Source of the DNA: Eleginops maclovinus
Taxonomy: Eukaryota > Chordata > Actinopteri > Perciformes > Eleginopidae
DNA length: 64,000 nucleotides
Direction of reading: 5' to 3'
Assembly (NCBI RefSeq): GCF_036324505.1
Contig: NC_086364.1
Coordinates: forward strand, 14,989,148-15,053,147
Below, in pieces: positions 1 to 33,000 of this stretch (position 1 is its first letter; each line of letters begins with the position of its first letter). The notes under the pieces were generated by a model. That model was not told where the DNA came from and did no database searches. It worked only from the letters and a program-made list of their open reading frames with translations. A program made the position numbers and the translations under genes.

Positions 1-3000
1 GCTCTGGGCTAGTGAAAGACAAGTGGAGAAGGAAGGGTAAATAACGAAGTGAAAGCCCCATCTGACATGCCAATTGGTGTAATTATGGGCTTATAGGCTC
101 CTAATACATTTCTGAGGACAGCTTTGTGTGCCCCCTCTGAGAGCTGAGCTTGTCTGTCATGTCATAAAGGCAACTTGTCATTGGACCCATGAGTGATCCA
201 TTTTGCTTATGATGTTTGATAATTAGTTTTCATATAAGGCTCTATGATGGACCCCACATCTACTTCTTCACTCTTGATATTAGTTTCTTCTTATTTGTTT
301 GTTTTGCTGCCAATCAAAGCCATTTCTTCCAACTCACCATTGATGAATAATCCGATAAACTCTCAAATGTTCATTATGAGTCTGTCCCTGTATATGTTTC
401 ATTCTTTAATGTCCTTTTTCTTATTTCAGGGCCAGGTTCATGTAGGCAATTCCAGTAAGCTATTTTCCCATTGGCACCAAAAGAAAATGTACATTTGTGC
501 CTCAAAAAGGTCTGGGCTCTACACATGGACCTCAAATTTTCCTCCTTCCCTTGGGGCCGCAGTGAGACACGGCAGCTCTGTCTCCCCCTGTCCTTTCCAT
601 GTCGTCCTGTTTCGACTTTGATGTACTCCTGCCAAGACTCTGATTTGTGGGTTGGCCGTGTCCTCCCCCTCCTAGTCTCCGAATCCACAGAACATGGGGA
701 CGCAGTGGGAGTTCCCAATGTTTTGAGGAGTTGGAGTAGAAAAAAGAAGGGGGGAGGTTGGGTCAGACCACCACAGAGCTGGGGAGACCCCTGTCTTCCT
801 CCTCGCCGGTTCCCACCGCTCCCAACACGGCACACACATGTTGAAAAGGTCAGGTCTTGATAGACAACAGAGCACCGGCAATTACGCTGCTATTTCTCAG
901 TGGCTGGAAGTCCCCCCGTTTTTTCTGTGAGTGTGTGTGTCTAGAAAGAGAGAGTGTTTTTTTTGCTCATAGAGAATAAAGAGGCAGTGTTTTAAGGGGA
1001 AACGGAGCTGGGACAGGGGGAACTGCATGTAAGGACTTGTGCCCCTATTGCTTCATGTCTGTCTGTCTGTTCATTTGTGGAAATTGAAGAACGCGCATGA
1101 GAGAGTGCAGGTGTGTGTTAGTGCACAAGTTGGTCTGTTCTTTCTAGTTTCCCACCTATACAGTTTCTGAGTGTAAGAGAATGCATGTGTAGGTCTGTTC
1201 TCACCTGAACTGCAAGTCTGATTTCGAGTTTCTAAATGTGATTTCCCTTCAGCATCTGGTGCTGAAGCTTGCTGTTTGCTGCACCGACCGTACTGTTGTG
1301 GTGGGAGGCTGCGGTCAGGAGTCCATCTCTGACCTAAATGACGGGGTCAGACTTTTGAGTCTGCAGGAACTGGATGCTGAGGTTGCATGGAACGTGCAAA
1401 AACACACACATACAAACACACATTTCTTCCATCGTGTTCCTAGTATTTTCTCTCTTTGGTGTCATTTCTCCTTCACACCGAACACCTATTTCTAGCTCTC
1501 TAAGGATGGCTTTCATGGAAGAGTGCAGAGTGAAAAATTCAAGACAGAGTTATGACAAGAGCAGACCGCAGTTTGACAGATCTGGAGATCACACAGAGAG
1601 GATGCCGCGGTCCCTTAACAACTGAAGTGTGCTGTTGTAATGTATAATGTGTTGCAGCTGGAAGTTTGCCTTGCATGCCTTGTACCACCAGCTTTGTGCA
1701 TTTATGTGTGCATGGGGCGCACATTTGGATCCCAGAGGTGGACTGGACTATGCAGTTGTGACTAATGAAAGAGCAATTTGGGCATTGTGCCCCTGGAATG
1801 CCTGCACACCTATAGTGCCTGAAATAAAAAAGGGGTCCAGAGGGGTGCTGGGAGGCCCCACAGAGCACTTCATTCAGGTTGCTATGCATGTTAGAGAGAT
1901 GAAGGCCTGTAAATGGCTGCCAGTAATCATCTCTATAAAAGAGCAGCTGCGTCCAGTTGTAAGTACGGCTGCTGTATTTGGCCTCCCTCCCTGCTTAATA
2001 TTCAGGTGAACAAACAGCAGGAGCAAGTCTTTCTGAGTGTTAATGTGTCTATGAGCGGGTGCTTGTTTATGTGTAGAGGTTGCCCTGGATATGCACTCTG
2101 CTCTGGATAATTTCCAGGTCCAATCTATATCGCCACTAGCCTCTGGAATGCACCTTTGCTCCTGGGAAATTTCACCTGAACTACCTACCCATGTGTGTTT
2201 TTGTGCGTGTCAGAGTGCATATGTGAGTAACCCAACCATAAATGTTACCCCTGTTTCTAATGGGCCTATTACAAGGCACAAGCTTGTGTCAAATAACACA
2301 CAGTTCCACACTTAAAACGTCATCACACAACCCACTAATGGAATCAACTTTGTCATCATAGACACTGATGAGCTAGTTAGGGCTTTAGTTAGCGGGGCCT
2401 AATTCTACCCTGAGGAGGAGGGAGGAGATCACTGTGAAGTCTGCAAAGGACTTGCTCCTTGTGTCCGTGACTCATGATTGCACAGGATATGGCTGGGTGG
2501 TACTGGGGAAGACACCAGGTTAAAACCTGTGTTTGTTTTTCTGTTGCAAGGCAATCCAATCTGTATTTGACATTATGAGGTGTCATAGAACGGGGATGCC
2601 CAGTGGAAAATATGTTATGGCTGTCATTGTAAAACGTAAAACAGTTGTCGGTATCATAACCATTTTGAGTATGAAGCTATCAGTATGGTGAGTTTCTATT
2701 GTCAGCACTGCTATCTTTTTATGGTTCCCCGGCACACTGAAGTGTGAGATTCTTTGCTTTCGTTGCAGGGTCAGAGTTCGGCAATACAGGGATCAACTTG
2801 AGATTGAGTTATGGTTGATATTATATATGTTTAATTACACTTACTATACCGAGATAACATGTTTTCTTGCTTTGAACCAATAGGTGGCAGGACTGTGTCG
2901 TTGTATTTATAACAAAAGAATGTAACTGTAAAAAGCACATTTTCAGGCTCATTCAGGTAAAGCAGGATGAAGGGTATATACAAGGACAATATGGAGCAAG

Positions 3001-3001
3001 C

Positions 3002-3017
3002 ATATATATATATATAT
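3002..3017. repeat. (AT)8 microsatellite
   Basis: Sixteen bases of alternating A and T. Confidence 0.9.
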
Positions 3018-4410
3018 TGTGTATGTAATATATTGATTTTAATAAGTGTATGTGTTCAATGAGCCAAACCAAATGATTAGTGATATAGATGGGAGTATGC
3101 GAGAAATCCATAAATGCACTTTATTTTTTTTAATATGGGACAAATGTTCATGCTTAACCTCTTTTATTTCTAACATGAGAATATATAAAGACTATGAAGC
3201 TGACCTGAATCCATGCTCAAAAATAAAACCATCCCAGCATAAAGATATTTTTGCTTACAAGGTCAAGACCCCTCAAATGACCATTACCTTCCTATCATGG
3301 AAATACATGATAAGATCAGACAGACTAAGAGGCACAGTCAAATCCCCCTTAGACAACTCAACTCATATTCGCTTCATTCTTAAAAATGCTCCCCTTTTTC
3401 CTATGCTTCTTTCACTGGGAACAATCTGTGCAAACAGGAGTCATCGCCTCACTCGGAGAAGCCCTCTCCGTAGAATCTTTTATGGCTAGATTTACTGTGC
3501 ACCAGCCTCTATAAACCGATTTAACAGGGTTAATGTTGTTAGGTACACAGACCTCAGTTGCCAGTAAACATCTTGCTAATAGCTTATGCAGAAATGCAGA
3601 AGGGAGTGAGAAAGACTGATTTTTAAGTTTTGTTGTTTTTATTTCTTCTTCTTCCCTTAAAATGTCAGTCCAATGATTATTTTCCCCTTCGCGTAGTTCA
3701 GTTTGCTCTCGCTTCCAATTGTAAAGGTTTTCCCCCCCAAAATCCAACATTCTCCCCCTCTTACAGTATATTATTTGCATGACTCACCTGTGTCTCAAGG
3801 TCAAGTTTAAGATTATTTTCTCCAGAATAATTTGTCTGAAAGGACCATTTATAAGCATTATCACCAAATACACAATGAAATGAAAGAAAGAGAAGGACGC
3901 AGCATCATCTTCACCTCCTAGTTCTTCCCTGGTGCAAGGAGGCTGACCTGTGATGTAACCTCACTGTGGGGTGTGATGCATCTGCCTGTCAGCGGCGTGT
4001 GTTAGTCATTGTGCCATAGCATCACATACCTTTGTGCACACAGTTACTCATACAAGGGAGGAATGAGCGATTAGTGCAGTAAAGTTTAAAAAAAATAAGC
4101 TTCAACAGGAACGATGTGTCACATGAAGGGCTTTAGCACTGAGACAATTGTTTTTAAAATATAACATTCATTTGACAGCACTGGTACCATCCTAAAATGA
4201 ACTTCACAGGCATATTAAAATAGTTACATTAATTACTCCACCAGCTGCTGGTGTATTTTCTGCATGCAGTGTTTCCATCCACAGCAGCCTCAGGCTGGCC
4301 TTGTGCTATGTGATCGAGTTGAATGGACAAGGTGGCGGGCAGACCACCTGGTCGCTGACCTATGGCTCCCTGCTGATTATCACCTGTGGCTGATAATGTG
4401 CGTGCGCACT

Positions 4411-4446
4411 GTCTCTGTCTGAGTCTCTGCCTGAGTCTCTGCTCCT
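4411..4446. repeat. 12-bp tandem repeat, three copies
   Basis: Unit gtctctg(t/c)ctga, the third copy diverged at its end. Confidence 0.75.
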
Positions 4447-5023
4447 GTTGGTATGTCTCGTTTATCAGGCCCTCAGGCTTCCCTCCCAGACCTCCCAGCA
4501 CAGCACAGCCTCCAGCTTCCTCACAACAAGTTAAGACCAGAGTGTTGTTAACCTGCTGTTAAATAGTAATTTGCTGTGTCCCAAAATCGTGCCCACACAC
4601 ATGGCCGTTGAGTGGTTATCACCAATTTTATAATCCATTCAGTTTCAGACATGTTTACATATTTCCTTTTAAGTAGTTAATGTACATACATGGGTTATTC
4701 TGCCTTAAACTACAAGGCACAAAGAGAGCCTGAGTTACTATCAAATCATGAGTCATCCCATCATCACTTCCATGATAAAGATCATCATTGTTTTAGATAT
4801 TTTGGTTATTTTTTCCAAATGTGATTACATCCAGAAAATAACCATGATTTACAGTAATACAAATGTATTATCTGCCCCAATTTGTTATTCAATCAAAGCT
4901 ATGAAAACAGTGTCACATCCTCATCAGCATCCTCATCTTTTTTGTCTTATTTTGCCCATAATCATTGGCCACTTTGGCATCCTCTCCAATCAGTGATAAT
5001 TAATATTAGTTAACCTGCTAAAA

Positions 5024-5024
<1 letters not shown>

Positions 5025-5111
<87 letters not shown>
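5025..5111. repeat. (AC)n microsatellite next to the pdgfa promoter
   Basis: 87 bp of pure AC, ending about 130 bp upstream of the TATA-like box. Alternating purine-pyrimidine DNA of this length can adopt Z-form under negative supercoiling. Confidence 0.97.
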
Positions 5112-5113
<2 letters not shown>

Positions 5114-5149
5114 CTGAGGGGGGATGGTGACATGCTCTTGAGTCTTAAG

Positions 5150-5275
5150 TCATCCACCCAGCCAACCAGCTCCCCTCGCTGAATAGACGCAGGATCGCAG
5201 AAACGCAAGGGGAGGCGCAACGGGCACGGAGCTGCTGGCTCTCTATATCCAGCGGCTCAGAGGCGCTCTGTCTCC
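5150..5275 (+). promoter_or_regulatory. Probable pdgfa core promoter with TATA-like box
   Basis: A GC-richer stretch with a G-rich Sp1/KLF-type site (aaggggaggcg, about 5207) and a TATA-like element TATATC at 5244-5249. A start site would be expected about 30 bp further on, near 5275 (tccattca). Mammalian PDGFA also has a TATA-containing promoter and a long unspliced 5' leader. The exact start site is inferred. Confidence 0.5.
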
Positions 5276-5539
5276 ATTCACTTCAGAGTCCTACACACTC
5301 AAGGACCTGTGCAGACTGCTGCAAGACACGCTCTGAATAGCAGCACTACACGGACAACTTTCTCCCTTGTGGTTTTCCAAGAGGATTTGCTCGTTTGGAT
5401 TATATTCTTCTAGGACTATTAAACGCTAGCATAGAAAAAGTCGTTTTATAAATTATAACAGCTGCGCGTCTTGTTTAATATTTCAGTGAATTGGACTTAA
5501 GTTTTAAGCCTGTTTTGTAGAGGGTGAAGGACAAGTGCA

Positions 5540-5584
5540 ATGCGCTCCAGACTTGTCTCTTGGGATTGTCCCACTTTCGCCTGA
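5540..5584 (+). promoter_or_regulatory. uORF 1, 14 codons
   Basis: ATG with G at -3 and C at +4, 14 codons then TGA, entirely upstream of the main start. A moderate initiation context. No protein similarity seen; any role would be in controlling initiation. Confidence 0.4.
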
Positions 5585-5590
5585 GGAGCT

Positions 5591-5644
5591 ATGTCGAGCT
5601 GCCGCACTGATCTTGTTCAAGAGGACGCAGTCCAATGTGAATAA
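5591..5644 (+). promoter_or_regulatory. uORF 2, 17 codons
   Basis: ATG with G at -3 and T at +4, 17 codons then TAA, in the same frame as uORF 1. It begins six bases after uORF 1 ends. Confidence 0.4.
5635..5640 (+). promoter_or_regulatory. Minimal start-stop element ATGTGA
   Basis: An ATG directly followed by TGA, nested in uORF 2 in another frame. Start-stop elements of this kind can stall ribosomes in vertebrate leaders. The context is weak (C at -3), so scanning ribosomes may mostly pass it. Confidence 0.3.
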
Positions 5645-5841
5645 CAAGAGCCAACTTCCAGCCTCTTCAGCTTTTTCACAGCTTCAAGCAAGTGCAGCAC
5701 GGAGTCTGACTGAGCCCGCTGACACCCCGATTTCTGTCCCCGAGGGGATGGTTGTGGATCCTGTGGGGCCAGGAGCGATTCTGCGGCTCCTACAGAATAG
5801 CACATTTTTCTTGTTCGTGGTTAGATCTAAATTACAGGGAG

Positions 5842-22932
<17,091 letters not shown>

Positions 22933-24804
22933 GACAAATCAGAACAAGGGACTTCAGCGTAGGAGGGACCTAAATAGTGGATACCACAAACAGGACACCT
23001 GCTCTGTCCTTTTCCCCATTGCGATGCAACCTTTGTTTTAAAAAAACACATTTTTTTTCTGCTAAGACAACAGACTGAGAAAAAGACAACAGACAAAAAA
23101 AAACATACCAAAGGTGCTTTTTTAAAAACAGTAACCAGTGATGATGACTTCCTCTGTGGTACGCCACCTACCCGACAACTGAACCCTGCCGCTGATTAAG
23201 AGAGAAAGATGCTGTTGCCCGGGCAGGGCAGAAAGAGGCCGAAGGGAGATGATAAAAGGGATTTGTGTTGAACATTTGAGACTTTGTTTGAAGAAGACAC
23301 ACAACAGAAACGGCTATGAAACAGTTGGATCAAGCTTTCGTGGGAATATGGTGCACAGACTCCAAAACAGCGGTGGATGACCTCCAGCTGGGCAACAGTA
23401 AAGTGCCCTGCCCTGTTTAAATGACTTGTTTCATACACAGTAAGAACAAAACAGAGATATAGGAAGAAAAAAACATTGGAAGAAAGCAAGAGAGACCCAT
23501 GGAGGTGTTTGTTTTTTCAAAAGACTCTATGGATTATCAAACATTTTTTAGTATTTGGATGTTGGCTCTGATTTAAGAGGAGATCTTCTCCGAGACGCTT
23601 GTGATCTGTGACTTTGCCCACACTGCTATGTACAGTTCAATTTGAAAAGGAAGATGCGCCGCTACTCACAAACTATTTATATGTCTGGCCGTTTGCCTTC
23701 TTTGTCTTCCAGTACAAAAGAAATAACAAAAATGATGTTTTAATGATTTTGAAGACATGAGAATTCTGTTGTCCGGTTTTATGTAACCATCAGTATCACA
23801 ATCTCAACGTCATTTCGTTTTTTTAGTCAATGTTATTGTTGTCATCCATGTTTCTTATTATATTACAGTATATCTGAATGATGTCAAGTCTTGTAAATGG
23901 TTTGGATATATGTATGCAAGGAGGAGATGTGAGAGTCAGTACAGGAAGATGCTTTATTTTTGTTATGAAATACATTAAGCCTACTTATATCCGAGCAGGA
24001 ATTATGCTTATTTCTTTTGTTGTGGTCGAATGCTTGTTTTTAATCCATTGGAAGAGATGCAAAAATGTGGGCAGGGGGTAAGATAGAAGTCTGAGAAAAG
24101 TCTGCCAGTGTTTGTTGCATCAGAGCTGTGAAGATACAGACACAAACGTGGCAATATGTTACAAGTGGCATTTCACCAACACACATTTAACTGTGTTCAT
24201 GCCAATCACACAAAACATGTTGGAGCAACTCGTGTGCTCCTGAATTGTATACTAACCAATAATGAGTTGGAATAGACACAACTTTTTTTCTTAAGCCTAC
24301 ATTTCATCCATTACCTTCTGAACACTGATAAGAAAAGATTCCTGCCTGCTCTGCTTCACAACCACACATGTTTTTCACGCAAGAAGCAAAGTCCACCTTA
24401 AAGAGTGAATGAGCAAGAAAAGCAAAATGACAAGCGCATGAATGGGTTCCTTGTTTGGTTAAACTTTACTCCTCTGTTGACAGGAGAACAAATCTCAGAT
24501 CGTTACACCCTGTGAAGGTACTCACACCTTATACCGCCACATACCATGGGGACAGATGATGATGAGTGCTCCGAAGCAGCTTGAAAACAGCACAGTGCTG
24601 ACCTGAACCCGTGCCGCTATGGAACGAACAATTACTTCCCTAACAGTTCCTGTAACGGTGGCGAATGTGTAACCAGGGCCTAACACAGTACAACAACAAC
24701 AACAACTGTCAGCCAGTGTTCGAATGAGGAAATGAAAGGCAAAGAGTGATTAGTGCAAGTCGAAAGATAAAAGTTTAAAAGAAAAATATGGCAGATCTCT
24801 CTCA

Positions 24805-24937
<133 letters not shown>

Positions 24938-25115
24938 CTCAACTAGCTATCAGTTTATTGGTGCTATATTTATAAGGCTGATGTTTCATCACATCTACAT
25001 TACTGTGAGTTAGTGTTCTCAGTCAACAAGGGACTGCGCTTAAAGCTATTTGATTAAAGCAATTGCCCTTCCCCTATTTCTAAGCCTTCATTACTTTTCT
25101 TAAGGACTTCCCTTG

Positions 25116-25121
25116 AATAAA
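25116..25121 (+). terminator. Candidate polyadenylation signal AATAAA
   Basis: First canonical AATAAA downstream of exon 7. A second lies at 25161-25166 and an ATTAAA at 25053-25058. T- and GT-rich sequence follows (gtgtgtgttgtgtctc from about 25214). Plausible 3' end of pdgfa mRNA. Confidence 0.4.
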
Positions 25122-25184
25122 GACATAAATAATCATAATTTATATATTTATGTTTTCAACAATAAATATATTTCTGGCTAAGGA

Positions 25185-28968
<3,784 letters not shown>

Positions 28969-29223
28969 CCGATTAAACGTGTGAGGTCGGGAGTAGCCGG
29001 GCCAGCCAACATTCTTGGGCAGCAGTATTATTAACTGTGGTGTAACCATTATCAGTGTTTACTTTGATCCAACCACCCTCAGAGGAGTGATGGACTCAGC
29101 TGAACCCTGCCTCTTTCTCCTTCTCCTCCCAGCAATCCTCATCTTTATCACCATAATGTTCAGGATGTTCTTCACCTCATCATGTTCAACACAGGGAGGT
29201 GGGCAATTGACCAAGTAATATAT

Positions 29224-29352
<129 letters not shown>

Positions 29353-29577
29353 TCCAACAAAACCCTCATAGTCACTGATTCTTTGGATGAAAGCTGTTGA
29401 ACTGTCTCTGAAGTGACACAGGGCTTAGTGCTCTTCAATGTCCCATATTTCAACAGTGCGATAAGACCACCTAGTTTAAAACCTTACCAGAACCCTTGTG
29501 AGGAAACACACACACATGTGTGCACACATACACACACTGCTGTCTTATCTTTAAAGCAACACTATTGTCAATAGACA

Positions 29578-29580
<3 letters not shown>

Positions 29581-29635
<55 letters not shown>

Positions 29636-29636
29636 A
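29581..29636. repeat. (CA)n microsatellite
   Basis: 56 bp of CA with one T near the end; opposite in orientation to its neighbours on both sides. Confidence 0.96.
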
Positions 29637-29707
29637 AAGACTTGCTTGTGTTCACAAAAAGGAAAAAAGACTAAAGCTAGATTTACGTAGGACTCTGGAC
29701 CTTGGTT

Positions 29708-29854
<147 letters not shown>

Positions 29855-30008
29855 TGCAGTTTACATTCTGAGTGTGGGAAAGACTAAGAGCTCAGCCGCA
29901 CACCTATCAGTGTGATGGGGGTATGATGAGAGCATCACAGATCAAGCCTCACACTGTTCACACCGGCTGGCAGGTGGCATGCGCACCTGGTACTGAAGTG
30001 CATGTGAA

Positions 30009-30009
<1 letters not shown>

Positions 30010-30093
<84 letters not shown>
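30010..30093. repeat. (AC)n microsatellite
   Basis: 84 bp of AC, complementary to the GT tract that ends 160 bp before it. Confidence 0.96.
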
Positions 30094-30095
<2 letters not shown>

Positions 30096-33000
30096 CCTAA
30101 CCCCCTTTTACTCTGTAATGTTGCTCAAAAGAAGTATGAATAAAAAAATGATTCATATTTTCTTATTATTTTAGTCAATTTCTTTGGATGGCTTTAGGGC
30201 TACTCAGGGAGTTACCCTCTGATAACCTCTTCATCTATATTACGGTGTAAAAAACAGGTACTAGCTGCTTCGAACGTCCTGTTTCATCCACCCAAAGGCT
30301 GTGTGTGTGTGTTTCTGTGGAGGCGTTTCTACTAAAGAACCCCCCACATGACGGCTTTGAAATGAGGTGAGGCTGAGAGGCAGAAGTCTGAGTGGAAGCC
30401 GGTTTGACCCAGTGGTTTCGGAGGGAAGGTCACGACAGAGGTGGAAGAGGGAGTGAAAGATGGAGGGACGGCAGAGGAAAGGAAAGACTGTGAAGGGATC
30501 TCTGACAGCCCGTTAACGTCTCAGGCTTCACAGCCCCCTGTATGGTCTCTTTGTCTAAAGTTTCCCTATAAACACTCTCAGCTATTCCCTTTTCCTTTTA
30601 TCTTTCTTTTTATGTTGATTCCCTTTTTATTCTTTGTATGCTGGGCCTGTCCTATTCTAACTTGCATTTCAAATAACTCTTGTTCTCGTCCCATTTTCTC
30701 CTGAGTAGTGCAAGTATTTGTAGTATTTCCACAGTTTGTCTTCTGCACGCAGTTTTTCCACGTGTCTCTCAGCTCTCTCGATGAGGTCATTTTGCAGTGT
30801 TCCCCATCAACCCCAATGCTTTATATTCAGTGGTTTTAGTCTGACCTGAATATCTCTGACATGACTTTCACCAATGCTAATAACAGGAATGGGATAACTG
30901 CTACCAGTGCTGCTTGAAGTTGCCTGGCAAAGTTATTGTTGCAGGATGAGAAACAGGCCCAGCAGTGGTCGACAAACTCATTGACCTGCATGCCAGTTTG
31001 ACTGCACCATTTATGAGTTTAATTCAGGTCCAGTCTTACCCCCTTCTCCCCGCCCTTACACACGCCCCTCTGTCCTCCCTCTCTCTCTCTTTTACATGCT
31101 TTCCATGAGCTAAGCAGCATGTGAACACCTGCTATTTTAAATGACACACTCATTGTCGTGCAGAGCTGGAGGTGTAAATCATTGTGGGCCACTGCGCGAG
31201 GCAGCCCAACATAAATGACTGACACCTCTGACCCGCAAACAGAGAAAGGAGGGCAAAACAGAACATGCGCTCAGCGTCCAGGAATTCATCTTTCACTCCC
31301 CCTTTATTGTTTTAGCTCTGCACAACAGCAGACATCAAAACATCAGATTTGAGCATGTCTGCTCAGACAGCAGAACAAAATTATATATCTAGATTTTCTT
31401 TTGATAATAGGAAACAAATAAAACAAAAATCAAAACAGCAAAATGATACTGTAGATACCCACACACAACACTTTAAAGAAAATCATTTAAAAAATCTGCA
31501 AAATAATAGAGCATAATAAGCTATTTAATCACAGTAATCGGGGAAAATAAATGTATTTGTCATTTTAGACATTGCCATTTGAAATTGGTTTCATATACAC
31601 ACCTACAGAAATCACAATTGACACTGTCCTCTGCAGAGTTCATGCCAGACAACAGGAGGTACATGAGAAAGTCAGTTTTAGCAGATATGTGCATGTGACT
31701 ATGTGTGTATTCACAGAGCATAAACGTAGTCTGATGCTGTGAACAAGTGCTGAGCGGTGGGGGACGTGCAGCGCCATGGAGGGAAGTGGTCTCTATAAAG
31801 AGCTCAGTAATCCCTGGCTATGCAGCAGGGGGTTGAGGTGACAACTCCAGGGTGAGAGCCCTGCGACTCAAGCCTCCCATTCTCTCATTGTAGTGGTGAC
31901 ACTCACACACAGGGGAACACACAATGCTTTGTCATCATTCTCTATTGTTACACTGCTAATCACCTCTCTTCTCAACTGCCTTTCTAAGGCCTGCAAGCCA
32001 CTTAAGATATTGAATGCATTGCTGTCAGATGGAATTTCATTCATTTAAACTGAGATGGTGTATTCACTGTTGGGAAGTAACACATTTCTTAATGAGTTAC
32101 AGTTATTAGTAGTGTAAGGAATGCATTTTGAAGTTCAGCAAATACTTTAGAGTTATTAATCAGTAACTGAATTTCGCAATTTCTTAAGAGTCAATGTAAA
32201 ATGGGACTTAAAGAATGCTACATGGAGTCACTGTGGCTGAATTAAAGTTAGGTGTTGATGGTCAGAATACTTCCTAAACAAAGGCTGGCTTCTCATTGAG
32301 GCTAAAGGTATTGTTATTAACTATGACGGGTGTTAAATACAATACATATGACATTGGTTTTTTTTCTAAAACAAAGCTGCTGCATGCTTCAGTTTGGTGA
32401 TGCCACAACAGTAATGAAACAAATGCATGAATTGGCTATCTGGGAGTTTATGGTATGCTTATCAACATCACCTGGACCCTTAACGCCACCTCACTAACTT
32501 CCACATGCTTATATTTAGGCTACAGCCCACATGTGGCAGAACACACAAACTTAAGTAAGCCTCCCCTGCTTTTTACTTTAAATATGTGATGAAGTGTATC
32601 TGCAAACTCAAGCAAAATAATTCATATTGCCCATTTCATAAGACTGTGTCAGAGCTGCAGTAAAACAACAGGGACTAAGTGTGATTGCGGTGAAAGAAAT
32701 ACCTCAGGTTGTGCTGTGAGTAGTGTGAGACCGTTGATAATGTCATTTGTTTTTTTTATAATCCTGATCTAATCACTTCAGTATTCCTTTATTACCAGGC
32801 CTCTAATGAGATCATTCTGCACCACAAGTAAAAGCAGTGGCTTTGTCTCTGTGCACAACAGCGTCAACCTTACCCGTTCAAAGTCCAATTAAAAACAGAT
32901 TGTGCTGCCTGACTCCTGAATCTCATTAAAAACACCCTACAGAAGTGAAACAGTCATTAGTGAGTGAATCGGCTTTAGTAATTAACTCTCTCTCCCACTG

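Larger units (their letters stand above)
1..5024. other. Upstream intergenic DNA
   Basis: No exon, RNA gene or mobile element recognised on either strand. It holds a short (TA)8 run (3002-3017) and a 12-bp triplicate (4411-4446). Open frames here are short and without similarity that I recognise. It may carry 5' regulatory DNA of pdgfa. Confidence 0.6.
5275..5841 (+). promoter_or_regulatory. Probable long 5' untranslated region of pdgfa
   Basis: About 570 nt between the predicted start site and ATG 5842, in keeping with the long leaders of PDGF genes. It carries four upstream ATGs (5540, 5591, 5635, 5748), listed separately. Acceptor-like sequences at 5481-5486 (atttcag preceded by a T-rich tract) and 5513-5520 (ttttgtag) mean that a leader intron cannot be ruled out. 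Confidence 0.55.

Noticed and set aside
5752..5841. A possible in-frame N-terminal extension of pdgfa.
   Set aside because: The upstream in-frame codon at 5752 is TTG, and an extension would bury the signal peptide; ATG 5842 is the better start.
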